Below are positions 1-10,576 of a stretch of 64,000 nt of DNA, one piece after another. The notes beneath the pieces are model-generated. The model was not told the DNA's origin. It was given only the letters and a program-made list of their open reading frames with translations, and ran no database searches. The position numbers were made by a program, and so were the translations under genes. The first letter of the stretch is position 1. Each line of letters opens with the position of its first letter. The stretch is taken from contig CM059625.1 of assembly GCA_030435675.1 (NCBI GenBank), positions 15,748,001-15,812,000 of the forward strand, given 5' to 3'. The DNA is from Steinernema hermaphroditum (taxonomy: Eukaryota > Nematoda > Chromadorea > Rhabditida > Steinernematidae).

Positions 1-379
1 CATTAAGTTCCAAGGACAACTACACACGTTTTGGATGACGAAAGCTGGTGTCATGATGTTCCGGTTATTAGTGACAATGATGATATTTTTAGGCAATTAA
101 TATAGTGCATCGGAAGCATACCGCATGACTACAGTAGCTATTAAAGAGTCGAATCGGTGGGAAGGAGTTACAAGAATTTCATAAAGGTCAAATTCATCAT
201 TATTGGAACTACAAAAGAGAACATAACCAGCCCTCCTTTCCTTTCCGTTACATCTGGTGCACATGGCTAGATCTACCCTTTCGATCACATTTGGGCATTG
301 TGGAGATTTCTTTCCCTCTTTTCTATCGCTTCCAAAACCTCTAAACGCTTAACGCTCTAAGTGAAAAGAGTTTGTTTAG

Positions 380-565
380 GTTATGCCAACCCTGGCGTTT
401 TGGGCGGAAAATCAGATTAAGATCGAATGGAACGACGACCGAACCGATTGCGAGCTCCGCATGCTAATTGTGTGCTTCGGACTAGTGCAGATGGTGCGCG
501 AGGCGTTTCCTCAAATTCATCATGTCGTGCAAGAATTTCGAGTGCGCCGGAACCAGCCCCACTAA
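380..565 (+). CDS. alternative 3'-terminal exon A of an unidentified gene (5' part outside window)
   Basis: A 3' splice site (TTTGTTTAG, AG at 378-379) opens a phase-0 frame of 61 codons ending in TAA at 563-565. The peptide contains the core IKIEWN, then ELRMLIVCFGL, VREAFPQ and VVQEFRVRR. A second exon at 1068-1244 encodes a clearly homologous peptide in the same phase and also ends in a stop. An AATAAA follows at 788-793. I read the two as alternative last exons of a gene entering from the left edge. I do not recognise the family. The peptide is charged and amphipathic, with no signal or membrane segment. Two separate neighbouring genes are possible, but neither block has an obvious first exon inside the window. 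Confidence 0.6.
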   Translation, partial: VMPTLAFWAENQIKIEWNDDRTDCELRMLIVCFGLVQMVREAFPQIHHVVQEFRVRRNQPH

Positions 566-787
566 CAAAGCGACGACCGATAATATGCAATTAACCAACT
601 ATAATCTAATATTTATGTACTATTTATTCACAACAGCAGTTCTTTTTGAAACTCACTTGTTTCTACACTTTCCGCTAACCGTAATTGTATGTAATGCGAA
701 GCCCAGTCCTCTTTTCTAACATCAGCATCCGTATCCGTACTGAGCAGGTATTGAGCGAACAGTTAGAGGTGTGTGTTTTGTGAAACA

Positions 788-793
788 AATAAA
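788..793 (+). other. poly(A) signal AATAAA for terminal exon A
   Basis: A perfect AATAAA lies about 220 bp after the stop of exon A and before exon B, so a transcript ending with exon A can be cleaved without reading exon B. Confidence 0.5.
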
Positions 794-1067
794 ACGATTC
801 TTCTTTAAAATTATAGCCTACGGACACGTCCGCGTGATGAAAGGGAACTACCTGTTATTTGAAAGTAACATGCAAGCTGAATGACAATGTGTACGGTTAT
901 GCTAAACACCACATGAGGCGGCCATTGTTCTAAGCTTGTTTTGACCAGAACCAAATTCAATTACAGACCTTTTGAGGCCACTTTACGTGAGTAATAACAA
1001 TGTTGTGTTGTTGTTAAAATAAATTACGTCGCTTATAAACAACACCCGCTAATTTTACCTATTTCAG

Positions 1068-1244
1068 CTGAAACCGAGAAAAATCAAGCGCCAGAATGCG
1101 ATCAAGATTGAGTGGAACGAAAAGGCCGACATCGAGCAGCGCATGCTTATTCTCTGCTTTGGACTTATGCAAACCATTCGCGAGGCCCACCCGAACCTCA
1201 TGCATGTTATTCAGCAGTTCCGTGCCCGTCGTGCGTGCCGTTAA
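1068..1244 (+). CDS. alternative 3'-terminal exon B, homologous to exon A
   Basis: A strong 3' splice site (CCTATTTCAG, AG at 1066-1067) opens a phase-0 frame of 58 codons ending in TAA at 1242-1244. The peptide aligns with exon A over IKIEWNE, EQRMLILCFGLMQ, IREAHPN and VIQQFRARR, and roughly half the positions are identical. The N-terminal edge is more basic (LKPRKIKRQ) than in exon A. An AATAAA lies at 1512-1517. Identical phase, shared terminal position and separate poly(A) signals fit a duplicated last exon giving two C-termini. The product is unknown to me, and the upstream donor must lie left of the window. Confidence 0.65.
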   Translation: MKPRKIKRQNAIKIEWNEKADIEQRMLILCFGLMQTIREAHPNLMHVIQQFRARRACR

Positions 1245-1511
1245 GCGATCCGTGTTTTAAGTCAACAGGCCCCAACATACATATGTCTCATCAAACTGTC
1301 TACCATTCCCGTTCCCATCATCTATCTCTTTCGCCGTGAACCTTTAGTTATCTGTCGCTACCTATGTTGTCTCTTCTGAACCCTTTCGAGCGGGTGCCAG
1401 TGTTCATCGTCTGTACCTACTAACAACCATAGCTTTCTATCCATCGCTATATATCTATATCATGATTATCGTCTTTTGAGTAATTAACTATGTGTGGATT
1501 CGAGGGAATTA

Positions 1512-1517
1512 AATAAA
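1512..1517 (+). other. poly(A) signal AATAAA for terminal exon B
   Basis: AATAAA in an A/T-rich context about 270 bp after the stop codon of exon B. Confidence 0.5.
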
Positions 1518-1519
1518 TA

Positions 1520-2450
1520 TGTGGTTGAATCCGCAAGTGCAAAGAATGTGTGTATCATAACTTTGAATCACAATTCCAAGGTCAGCCCTAGGTGGAACCA
1601 CACAGGTGGAATCAGAACGACACGCCTTACGGTTCTAAAGTGAACGGGACTGGGAACAGCTGGAAGAATCAGCTGTTATCATTTGTGTGTTCATATCATT
1701 TCCTATTGTGCTCTAATAGAACGTTTGTAATGATACAGAGCGCTAGTAATGAGATCACCAAGGAGAAAGAACGTCGGAGCGGGTGCCAGCAATAACGGTT
1801 TGCCATGGTCACGCAATAAGAACAAGTTAAGTTACCTGAAAGGCTCGCTGCAGTCGACCTTTTGGCATGTGGAACAAAATGGCTCGATCGGGATAAGATG
1901 AGGAGGCGCTGAAACGGATATATGGGATAGATGGGATAGATTATAGGGTCCACCAGGCAGGCGGGAATGGAGGATACGCGTGTGTGTCTGGTGCGCGGCA
2001 GCTTCCGCCACCGAAACGCTCAAGTAAAGTTAATCAGCTAAGGAGGCCCAATGGAAAAGGAAGAAGAAGAAGAAGACACAAGCTGAACAGAGTGTGGCGC
2101 GTGAGCAAGAGGGCGCACGTCCGATTGCCCCTTGGCCGATCTTACAATTATACATAATATCCCATCAGAACAACGACGAGGCCGTCCGAACGTCATTAAG
2201 TTGATGTCGTCGTCACAAACGGGATTGCGCGCGGACCTCTCAAGCCACCAAAAGGAACGCCAAGCCAATTTTGCGAAGCTTGATCCTATCATATCTAATG
2301 TACCATTTAATCTAGCCGTCTGCTATATAACTGGAAATGAGTTGGACTGTCGATAAGAAGGGAACATAAACAACTCAACCATAGGATTCTAACGATTCAT
2401 TTTAGAGCTCAATCACACAACGAACATAGCATTTAATCTAAGAATCTACT
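1520..2450. other. intergenic stretch, no gene seen
   Basis: Short open frames here overlap on both strands and show no family resemblance or usable splice structure. A short GAA/AAG microsatellite lies near 2059-2077. The right end holds the 3' flank of the minus-strand vha-17 gene. Confidence 0.4.
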
Positions 2451-2452
2451 AG

Positions 2453-2458
2453 TTTATT
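2453..2458 (-). other. poly(A) signal of vha-17
   Basis: TTTATT on the plus strand reads AATAAA on the minus strand, about 150 nt after the vha-17 stop codon. Confidence 0.45.
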
Positions 2459-2608
2459 ATAATACATACAACTATGCAGCTTGTGCGTAAGTGAACAGAC
2501 AATGGCGCAATATGGAACGGATTATAGTGTTCGAAAGATAATCATTTTATGATACAATACGTGTGTGATGTACGAAGGTTTTGACTAGCCGAGGTCAAAG
2601 CATCCGTC

Positions 2609-2923
2609 TTATTTGGAAACCAGTTCCTTGGCGTCTCCCCATTGCTCGCTGATCCAACGGATTGTGCGCACTGGAATCTGGGGTCCAATCAGAGGATTCA
2701 ACTGGTGGAGGTAGACGAGAATCCAAAACATGTGGCAACAAACTGCAGTCAGCACAATCATCGTCTGAATGATTCCTGAAACAAACAAGATTCATTAGTC
2801 TAATAGTCGTTGCTTTTCTCCGTTCTTACCTCGATTGGGACCGCTGGGCACAAGGAATGGGCCGCCGGCGCCGATAACCAGCCAGAAGGCGGTGACCGAT
2901 ACAAGAGGAATCACGATGCTCAT
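2609..2923 (-). CDS. vha-17: V-type ATPase V0 subunit e
   Basis: Two exons, 2923-2830 and 2775-2609, are joined across a 54-bp GT..CAG intron and give 86 residues, the usual length for subunit e (about 80). The protein starts MSIVIPLVSVTAFW. It has a first membrane span to about residue 25, the family hallmark PxGPNRG with IIQTM following at the exon junction, and a second span (VLTAVCCHMFWILVYLHQ). NPLIGPQ then follows before a short charged tail. Subunit e is an integral part of the V0 proton-translocating sector and is needed for pump assembly in the endomembrane system. The gene points away from the RNASEK gene about 1.5 kb to the right. The C. elegans orthologue is called vha-17. Confidence 0.93.
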
Positions 2924-4399
2924 GTCTACCTGAAAAGGGCCGTTAATGAGTTAATGAAAAAGCGTTAACACGTAAAACTCGCGGGGCATTGAAAAGTTCA
3001 CACAGTTGTGAAAGGAAACACTGGATATCTCTTAAGAAACTGAGGTACAATGGCAGGTAGATCAGTAAAAACGGTTAACTAAACATTTTCAGCTAGAGTA
3101 GCGATTGTAGTACGTAAAACAGTGGTTGTATGCATGAGCCATAGACGACTACGCGATGTGGAACGAAGATCGAACTTCGGTCGCAGCAATCGATATCTGA
3201 ACGCTACACGGCTACGTGGGCTGCCGACTGGCTCGCATGTAAGGTATTCACTCTCGTTTTGATCCAGTAAGGTGAAAGATCAATTGCAGATTACACAGAG
3301 ACTGAAATTCAAACAAGCACGAAGTGATTCAAGGCTGTGATTGGAACTCAAACAACCTATACGGAGTGAATCAGCTGTTTTCAGCTGAGGAGGTAAGGAA
3401 ATCGGCATGCAGTCAACATGGCACCTAACCACTAAAATGAGCAGAAGTGCACTCAGAAGCGATGCTTTGATGGAAACAAAATCGCATAAAAAAGCTACTA
3501 CTCAGTGAATGGAGATTGAAGTAGCACAAGCTATAGCAAGAAAGGCACTAATAGAACCTGCGGTATTGAAGAACATGCGTAAGGAAAGACAAGAAATCGA
3601 AAAGCAGTTCAGCTTTTAGGAGCAGTGCCACGTTACTTTCCGTATCTGATTACGCCTATAGCTACCAGACTAAGGCGTTATGAAAAAGTTGCCAGCCCAA
3701 GTCATAGAAGCAAAACCGAAGTTGATCGACTGCCGAACAAAAAGCGGAGATCGAAATTCAACTCGCACAACTGCTGAAGCGCTCGCTTTACCCGGTGATG
3801 CACGCACCTTAGTGAATTACCGTCGCTTCTACACCACAACGCTCCCGTCGCACACACCTTATACTAGCGCAAAACGACTCCACACGACGAAAAGCGCCGT
3901 CGCCTTAGGATTAGTTGTGCCGCGGATGAAGATCACCAAAACGTGCATAATCGATCGAGATCAGAGAGGAGGAATCGAGAAGTATACAGTTCAAATCGCG
4001 CATGCGGAGAATTATCAGCCGCTCTTTGGTCCGCGCGAAGTGTGTGACAATTTGAAAAAGTGTGTGTGGCCGAAAATCGCACGACACGGGCGACCAATAA
4101 AACTCGAACGCGCGCGCTGCTCTCCATGCGTCGACGATTCCATTGCGTCGTTTATATAACGATCGCGTGCCACAACTAACTTACTACCGAGCTTCGATGT
4201 CACTTACTGTGGTGATCTATCGTTTTACGAAAGTGACGACACAAACTGTTTGCTTGGGGTTGGTTGCGGGCGTCGTGAGATAAGAACAAATGTAGTAGTC
4301 CGCATATGCCGCTGCTTCTTACTTCTTATCGATTACTCCGCGTACGCTTGTTTTCTCTCCGGTTTGCACAGTTCATCGTTGATTTTTAGAAGTGCCAAA
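2924..4399. other. shared upstream region between vha-17 and RNASEK
   Basis: About 1.5 kb separates the divergent ATGs of the two V-ATPase-related genes. A plus-strand open frame at 3680-4159 (159 codons) lies in the right half. It is rich in Arg/Lys/Thr, ends before the RNASEK start, resembles no family I know and lacks obvious splice sites, so I do not call it a gene. An isolated 3' splice site (GATTTTTAG, ending 4389) lies 10 nt before the RNASEK ATG and is probably a spliced-leader acceptor. Confidence 0.5.
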
Positions 4400-4803
4400 A
4401 TGAAGAAGATTTGCCCGCTTTGTGGACCCTCCCTGTCTGCTTTCTGGTAAGCTACATGATGATGTTTTTGAGTCCATTTCTTTTACAGCATGCTCATGTC
4501 GGTTTGGGGAGTCATCTTCCTTGGACTACTTGGAGTGTTCTTCCACGTTCAGGCAGTTAGTCTCTTCCCCGATCTTCATTTCAAAGAAGAGGGACTTGAT
4601 GAGCATGGTTTGGTTCCCCCAATGGAGAAGGGGTAAGCGCTGTAGCCGATCTATTGCCACAACGAAATCATGCATCTTGTAGTGATATCACCGATATGTA
4701 CTACGAAAAGGCCTCGCAATGCTGGATCGCCGCCGGACTCTACCTCGGCACCCTGGTCGTCGTCATGTGGCAGAACCGATGGAACCGAGTTCAGATCTTC
4801 TAA
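4400..4803 (+). CDS. RNASEK (ribonuclease kappa) / V-ATPase subunit f
   Basis: Three exons (4400-4446, 4489-4632, 4683-4803) with 42- and 50-bp introns encode 103 residues. The order matches the RNASEK family: a short Cys-containing N-terminus (MKKICPLCGP), a first membrane span including MLMSVWGVIFLGLLGVFF, the HVQAVSL turn, and an acidic lumenal loop ending DMYYEKASQCWIAAGLY. A second span and a basic tail with WNRVQIF follow. Animal RNASEK was first described as an endoribonuclease. Cryo-EM of mammalian V-ATPase identified it as subunit f of the V0 membrane ring (from memory). Its divergent neighbour encodes subunit e of the same sector. The start is the first ATG after a probable trans-splice acceptor. 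Confidence 0.9.
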
Positions 4804-5344
4804 ACTCAAACCGCAGATGGAAAGTATGATGTGTTAGTTGTATTATATCACTTGTGTGTGGGTGTTGTGACAGCGCAATTCGCGCAGATAGTTTCTCTTA
4901 CTGTATGCATAATCTTTGCCTGACGCTTATAAATCACTTATAAATTTATGATTTCTTCTTTGATCTGACTGCATTTTCTCTGTATAGATGCAGGTGGAGA
5001 AGCAGCAATTGTTCCCGATGCTCTGCAATTGCGGATTCAACACAGCAATCGTTCGTTCTTCGTGACTTACTTGTTCTCCGCAGGTTATCTATGTACATCG
5101 ATTAACTGGGAGAAGGGTTTTTTTCACAACTTTTAGCAGCCCTGGGTCTACGTAAAGGATGTGATGAATGTGAAAGACGTCGTCCACTTTTACTCTCTTC
5201 TGACGTGCAATCAACATACAACGAATTGTTGACAAGCGTTTTTTCAACACAACAACGATAATTTACCAACGCGTTAACAAGATGTCAAGAAACTCCCAAA
5301 ACAAGGACTTAACAATGATAAAATTAAGGAATTCTGCGGGAAAT
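4804..5344. other. convergent 3' flanks of RNASEK and cif-1
   Basis: No coding signal is seen. The interval must hold the 3' UTRs of RNASEK (+) and the eIF3m gene (-), which end facing each other. No canonical AATAAA was found for either. Confidence 0.4.
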
Positions 5345-6795
5345 TCATGCTGACTCCACGGCAGGAGTTTCAGTGACGACTTCGGGTTCACCGGTAATTT
5401 CTTTCATCGATTGGTGGGATAGTTTCAGGTTCGTGATGAGGTTGGAAAGCTTCTGCTGGAGGTCCTCCCACTGAACACGGCCGAACTGTCGTTGACGGAA
5501 GGCGATAATAGTGAGGGTCCGGGTTTTCTCGTTGATTTTGGCCTGCAATGTGATATATATAAGTAGGTGGACTGGATCACATGGGTATTGAATGGGTTGT
5601 GGCGATTAGGTGCTTGTTGAAGTCTTCTTAACAACACAACTTACATTGACAGCATTCAACTGGACCGCGCTGATAATGAATTCTTCGAGGGTTTCATCGT
5701 CAGGAATTTCCAGCTCGGAAGCAAGGACATCGAGAGGAATAACCTGAAAAGTCTCACGTAAGATTGCGATCCCAATTTGAGTCGAATCACCTTCTGGGTG
5801 GCGGCCATTGTCATCAAGGTTAGAATGCGGATCTTCTTGACAAGCGCTTGCTCATCAGCTTTAAGGATGTCATCAACAAATTTGGGATTTTCTTTCACAA
5901 ATGCTCTGTAGTCGCTGAGAGTGCCTTCGGAGAAGAGTTTCAAGGCACGGAACACCAAAGCATCGGCCTTCTCGAGATGCTTAACTGCGCTCAAACGCAA
6001 CAAATGGTCAAAGCTGAAGCTCTTGGCGTCGACGAGAGCAGTTCTGACGCACTCGCGTGCATCGTCGACGGCAGAAGCCGCGTCAGCGTCGTAGGTCTCG
6101 AGAAGAGCAATCATTACAGCAGCTCCGGCATCCGTTCGCTCATCGGCAACCAAGCACTTGTTCAGCAGCCTGAGAAACTCGCGTTTCTTGTTAACATCAA
6201 GCGCCCATCGAGCAATGTGGCCTTCGACGGCATCACGCGACGTGTCCAGGATGCTCATGAGTCCAGAACGGCTGGCGACGGTCAGAAGCGATTTGAAAGT
6301 AATAAATTGGCAAGCGCCGTTTTGGCTGAAGTTGTTGAAAAGATTCTGGAGAACGCGGAAAGACGCGCCGCCCTATAAACAAGATTTGATTTCTATGTAA
6401 AGGTGTACGGTGAATACCATGGACAAAACTCCATATCCCTTGAATGCGTCGCTTGTCAGCTGGCTGCAGAATCGTTGCACAAGACTGGGAGCTGCCGACT
6501 CGTCAGCAGTGGCAATCAGGGTGATGATCGAATTCAGAGCCATCTCAGCATCGTCGGGGCTGCATTTGGCAAGCACATTGCATTTGTCGATGAGAGCTGA
6601 GACGATTTTACTGATGTTCTCGGGGCCTGAAAGAAGTGCTTTTCTAAAGATGCGCCCAGACAGCGTCGCCTTACTTTGGTCATCATCGTTGACAGGGATA
6701 TCGGCGCCCTTCTCGTTGAGAAAATTGCGAATCTCCGTCACCTGCTCCCACTCGCCGGTGAAGGCGAAGACCGCCATATTCCTGACTTCGGTCAT
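5345..6795 (-). CDS. cif-1: eukaryotic translation initiation factor 3 subunit M (PCI domain; CIF-1 type)
   Basis: Four exons (6795-6418, 6372-5791, 5743-5645, 5542-5345) are all in phase 0 and give 418 residues; the eIF3m family is near 390. Recognisable blocks are MTEVRNMAVFAFTGEWEQV, a helical repeat region, and LDTSRDAVEGHIARWALD. The PCI winged-helix end runs VIPLDVLASELEIPDDETLEEF, then RQFGRVQWEDLQQKL. eIF3m is a scaffold subunit of the eIF3 octameric core. In C. elegans the orthologue CIF-1 is also reported in the COP9 signalosome. It starts 110 bp after the SDHAF1 stop on the same strand, with a 3' splice site (CATTCTTCAG) 22 nt before the ATG. This is the arrangement of a downstream operon gene receiving an SL2-type leader. 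Confidence 0.9.
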
Positions 6796-6817
6796 GACTG
6801 TTTGGTAATTTTGATAA

Positions 6818-6820
6818 CTG
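6818..6820 (-). promoter_or_regulatory. probable trans-splice acceptor between SDHAF1 and cif-1
   Basis: On the minus strand GTTTCGCATTCTTCAG ends here, 22 nt before the cif-1 ATG and inside the 110-bp spacer. With no upstream donor in the spacer, it is best explained as a spliced-leader acceptor. Confidence 0.55.
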
Positions 6821-6905
6821 AAGAATGCGAAACAATCAATTTATATGACCTATTATACAACCGCACACGAAAATCGCTACAAACAATGGACGGCGCGACA
6901 ACAAG

Positions 6906-7157
6906 CTATCTTCGTGCATTCTCGGATTTGATCGTCATGCTACTGAAACCCGCGATGGAGTGGTTTCTCAAGCTGTCCAGCTGGCGTTGAGCACGTCGCA
7001 GATTATATTCGATCAGAAATGTATCCGTCTTCTCGTATTTCACGGCTGCATCGCGGAACGACTGCTTGATATGCTCGCGCAGCGCAGGATGTTCGGCACT
7101 CGCGCGAAGAAACTGTTTGTAGAGACTAAGTACGGTGAGTTGCAATTTCGAGTGCAT
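6906..7157 (-). CDS. succinate dehydrogenase assembly factor 1 (LYR-family, SDHAF1)
   Basis: A single 83-residue frame begins MHSKLQLTVLSLYKQFLR and closely follows the SDHAF1 N-terminus (HS-LQ-VLSLY). It continues with the helical LYR fold: an SFRDAA block, then FLIEYNLRRAQRQLDSL. SDHAF1 is a small mitochondrial matrix chaperone that helps iron-sulphur cluster insertion into SDHB of respiratory complex II. The LYR tripeptide reads LYK here (residues 12-14), a conservative change. The ATG follows a 3' splice site (TTATTTTCTCAG) by 8 nt, a likely SL acceptor. It is the upstream member of a probable two-gene operon with eIF3m. Family assignment is good; exact orthology among LYR proteins is slightly less certain. 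Confidence 0.82.
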   Translation of the reverse strand: MHSKLQLTVLSLYKQFLRASAEHPALREHIKQSFRDAAVKYEKTDTFLIEYNLRRAQRQLDSLRNHSIAGFSSMTIKSENARR

Positions 7158-8776
7158 TCCGAGCCCTGAGAAAATAACAGAATGAGATATTGAAAAAGTG
7201 TCGAGCACGCGATGAAAACAAGATAGCAATGGTGACTCTCTAAATTCTAGCAACTATCTAGAAACTGCAGTCTACCAGACAGATATCAGCTCAGCAACTG
7301 AGGTGCGTTAAACTATGAAATATCAGCTATAAAACACACAACTGTGGCAAAAAGCTATGCTACATCGCGCAAATGAAGGACTGCGAAGCTTTTCGAGGCC
7401 ATGTTTTCGGTACAACTCTCCTAATTCCAAGCAGTACAGTACAGAGCCTGGTGGCATTCTGATTTAGCCAAAAAATTTCAGGATGCCCGCAATAAGAGGC
7501 GCTTCTGACAGCGACCGTGGTCTCGACGCGAATTGCATTCTGGGATCGCCAAGATCTTGTCAGAAGATGGCAGATCGACCAAAGCATAATTCTTCCAACA
7601 AATTTTGACGTTAATAATAACGAATATTATAGAATATAGAATAACTATCACAATAGCATAATTGCCACGGCACTAAACCGTCAACTTAGATTTGAGCAAC
7701 GCATGAGTAACAACTTTATCACAAGAAACCACGAAGAAGCCATAAAACACGAAAAATAAAGCCAGCATTTAAATAGACATAGTCTCAATCAATAGGTGCA
7801 TTCGGATCGGAAAAGTTCCTCCCCATTCATGGGGCCGAACGTTAGTGCGAGTCCGATCTCGCAGCTAATTCTGTCGTTGTTCTGGTAGTATCTGCTCGAA
7901 GCTCTGCTGTTGTCGACGCGCCAAAAGGTGCGATCTGTGCTTCGCACTCAAAAGTCTACACATCTTCGATGTTTCCTAAACAGATAGTGCGTTCATATAT
8001 CAAAACGCATCGCCTTTTCAACGCACCTACAAAAGTTGCCTTATAATATCAGCGGTCCCTTCTTCTCCGTCAAACACATAGGGTGTGCAGTCTAACGTTG
8101 ACGATGCCCGCGATTCAGACGTTGATAAACGTTGCAGCCATAGGTAAGGAGTCATCATCGTTGATATTATGAGCATGATCATATCGACACTTGGCATGTA
8201 GGGCTTATCATAGCCACAGATCTAAAAATTAACAGATTTTCAGGGGATTTTCAGATGATACATGATTCACAAAAGACATAGGAAGATGAGGAATATAAAA
8301 GGTGAATGGTTTGGTTGATAACCCATTCTTGTCGACAAGTGCATGAACAGCACATGAACTTGAACACTAAAGGAAGTAGGCATGTTTGGCATGGAATAGA
8401 TAAACGTGCTAGTCTATTGGATCTATGCGTCTATCGACCAACTAAATCATACTAGAATAGGCTTGCTGCTAATGGAAACTTAGAATTTGGGTGTTTCTTT
8501 CTTTTGCATGAAGACATGGGATCGTTGCCAGTGAAAGAAGTTACAAGTTTAGAAGTTGGATGGATTTGAGATATGATCTTGCAGTCAGATCTATGCCAAA
8601 ATTAGACAGGAGTGTCACTCTTTTGGCAAATTGATGGATTCTTTGTCAAACTGGGATTTCAGAACGCCTTAATAGCACGTAGGAAATATGGAAATCAGAG
8701 TTGAATTGAAAGGCAGCTATAGCAAAACTTACATCATTATCGACTCCATCATGCTCATTTATATTTGTCGCAACTG
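7158..8776. other. intergenic region, no gene recognised
   Basis: No open frame here resembles a known protein or joins by plausible splice sites. It includes the upstream flank of the SDHAF1/cif-1 operon and moderately A/T-rich sequence up to the left copy of the 720-bp duplication. Confidence 0.4.
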
Positions 8777-9504
8777 GCTCAGATAGCGACGAACATATCC
8801 AGTTCAATTCACTGTTCACAGTGAGCAGTCATCAACAGTTACGTTCTGAAATAGAAAACGCCTGTAAAAATCAGAAGTAGCCATATCAGAAGCATTCCTA
8901 AACATGCCTTATGCAATGGAGACCAGAATCGTCATCTTTATCATCATCTTTACCTGTCAGTGTTATTCCGGAGCGTTTGGACAAAGCTTATCGTTAATCA
9001 GTATTGTAAATTAAAGACATCGATGCTTACTCCTTAATGTTCTACAAGCCAGAACGCGTCTCCTGGTCATATCTGGGCAATTTGTGTTTTTTCGATCTGC
9101 AAATACAGCGAAGTCTCGATAAAGCACGCATGCGCCGCAAACAGAACACGACGACACTGGAGGCAAATTCAAACGTTGACTGAATATCATTGAATTGCAG
9201 TGTTTCGCAATAGCACTGGGGAATATCACACATTCGACAACAGCCATTGCACTGCCACCCATAAATGTTTACTCGAGACGGTTCTAACCCTCGACTACTG
9301 TGAGACCTTCATAGTTTCGTTACAGCGCGAGTGAATTATCACCAATGAAAACTCGCGTATTGCAATGTCGATGAACAGCGTAACTCAAGCACTATGTGTG
9401 CCACCCACGCAATTGGATACGCATTTAGATGTTGTTTCTTAAGCATAGAAGCGGAATGATACAATTAAGCCTTTATTAAAATCATCAATTCACATTTCAT
9501 ATAT
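8777..9504. repeat. left copy of a ~720-bp direct duplication
   Basis: This block matches 12711-13428 from GCTCAGATAGCGAC to the A/T-rich end near CACATTTCA, with only scattered substitutions. One ~10-bp indel lies in a CATC/TTTA-rich tract near 8935-8955, so the copies are recent. The right copy overlaps the 3' UTR end of the minus-strand inhibitor-2 gene, including its AATAAA, so this left copy carries a duplicated szy-2 3' flank. On the minus strand both copies keep overlapping open frames, one of them Cys-rich. No transposase or terminal TG..CA is seen, which argues against LTRs. Confidence 0.85.
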
Positions 9505-10576
9505 TTGGAAACGGCCCAATTTACAGAAACTGGAGATGCTTTTTTTCAGATGAGATGCTATATTCCCGCTACAACGTTTAATGACCGGATCTTTGGTTTA
9601 TTTCGAGGCGAACATAATATTTGGTGTTTCTGGCTCTTGCCACGATTTAATTTCGCAACAAGTTCTGATTGCCGCTATCAGAGATCAAATAAGTTCTAGT
9701 CGTTTACTTAAGTTATCGTGACCTTCAGCGGTGTCAGCTTCGGTTCCCCTCGGGGTCTTTATTGTGAGTGGGTGTTTTCCCCGTGCTCACTGAAAAACAC
9801 ACAGACAAACAGACCAACGGACCCGTCGGTTCTCTGTTTATGTATAGGGGATGATTGTCAGATTATTCACCTATATCGTGTTGGCCTCTTTCAAGACTCC
9901 AGTTGTCTGTAGTTCCTGAATGTGCTTAATGAGATCTTCAGTTACAGTTACTTCAGAAGATGCGATCACTGCGATGTTATGTGATGTTATCTGTATGCCA
10001 AAGTCAAACAATCGTCTACTATTTCACGTTCCAACCGCAGACGATACACCATGACTTCGCTTTCCGAAGTCAGAGGATAGGCCCATAATATTGCCTTTCA
10101 AATTCAGAGGTCAAGCTATGAATTCGCTTTCCGACGTCCGAGACTCTCAACGAATTATTTCCGAGTTGTATTCCAATGCAGTGTGCACGGACATGTCAAC
10201 TAGGGATAGGTGATAAGACGATAAGAAATTCCCGGTGTAACGACTTGTCGCTTCTCTAATCGATCGACAGTCGCTTCTCTAGCGCGGCATCCACTTTGTA
10301 TGTTTAAAAGACGGCACGTTTGCAAAGGAATGCTGCCGTCTGTGTTTATGTTAAAGCGTATATATAACATCGCCGTTATTTGTAATAAATCAGTTAGCAC
10401 GGATGGCTCAGCGGTAGCAACACCCGGCTCTCGGCGCACGGTCTCAGAGAAAAACTAACCTGCCAATTCGGGAGGACGTCATCGGCTGTTTTTGCACTCC
10501 ACGAATGTCAATCATGGAAATGATCCTATACTTAAGGAACTCACTCGACTTAGAAGACTTTCCGAAGTGAATCGCC
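9505..10576. other. spacer before the vitellogenin fragment, with a tRNA-like A-box relic
   Basis: No gene is seen. At about 10399-10445 the sequence ACGGATGGCTCAGCGGTAGC resembles a tRNA D-arm/A-box, but no matching B-box follows at the right distance, so it is at most a decayed tRNA or SINE head. A TATATA element near 10359-10366 could be a remnant promoter for the vitellogenin fragment, about 210 bp upstream of its ATG. Confidence 0.3.

Noticed and set aside
3680..4159. 159-codon plus-strand open frame upstream of RNASEK
   Set aside because: No family resemblance, no splice or start context, opposite-strand frames equally open, and it lies in the presumed promoter region.
10399..10445. 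tRNA gene
   Set aside because: A D-arm-like sequence is visible but there is no matching B-box or acceptor stem.
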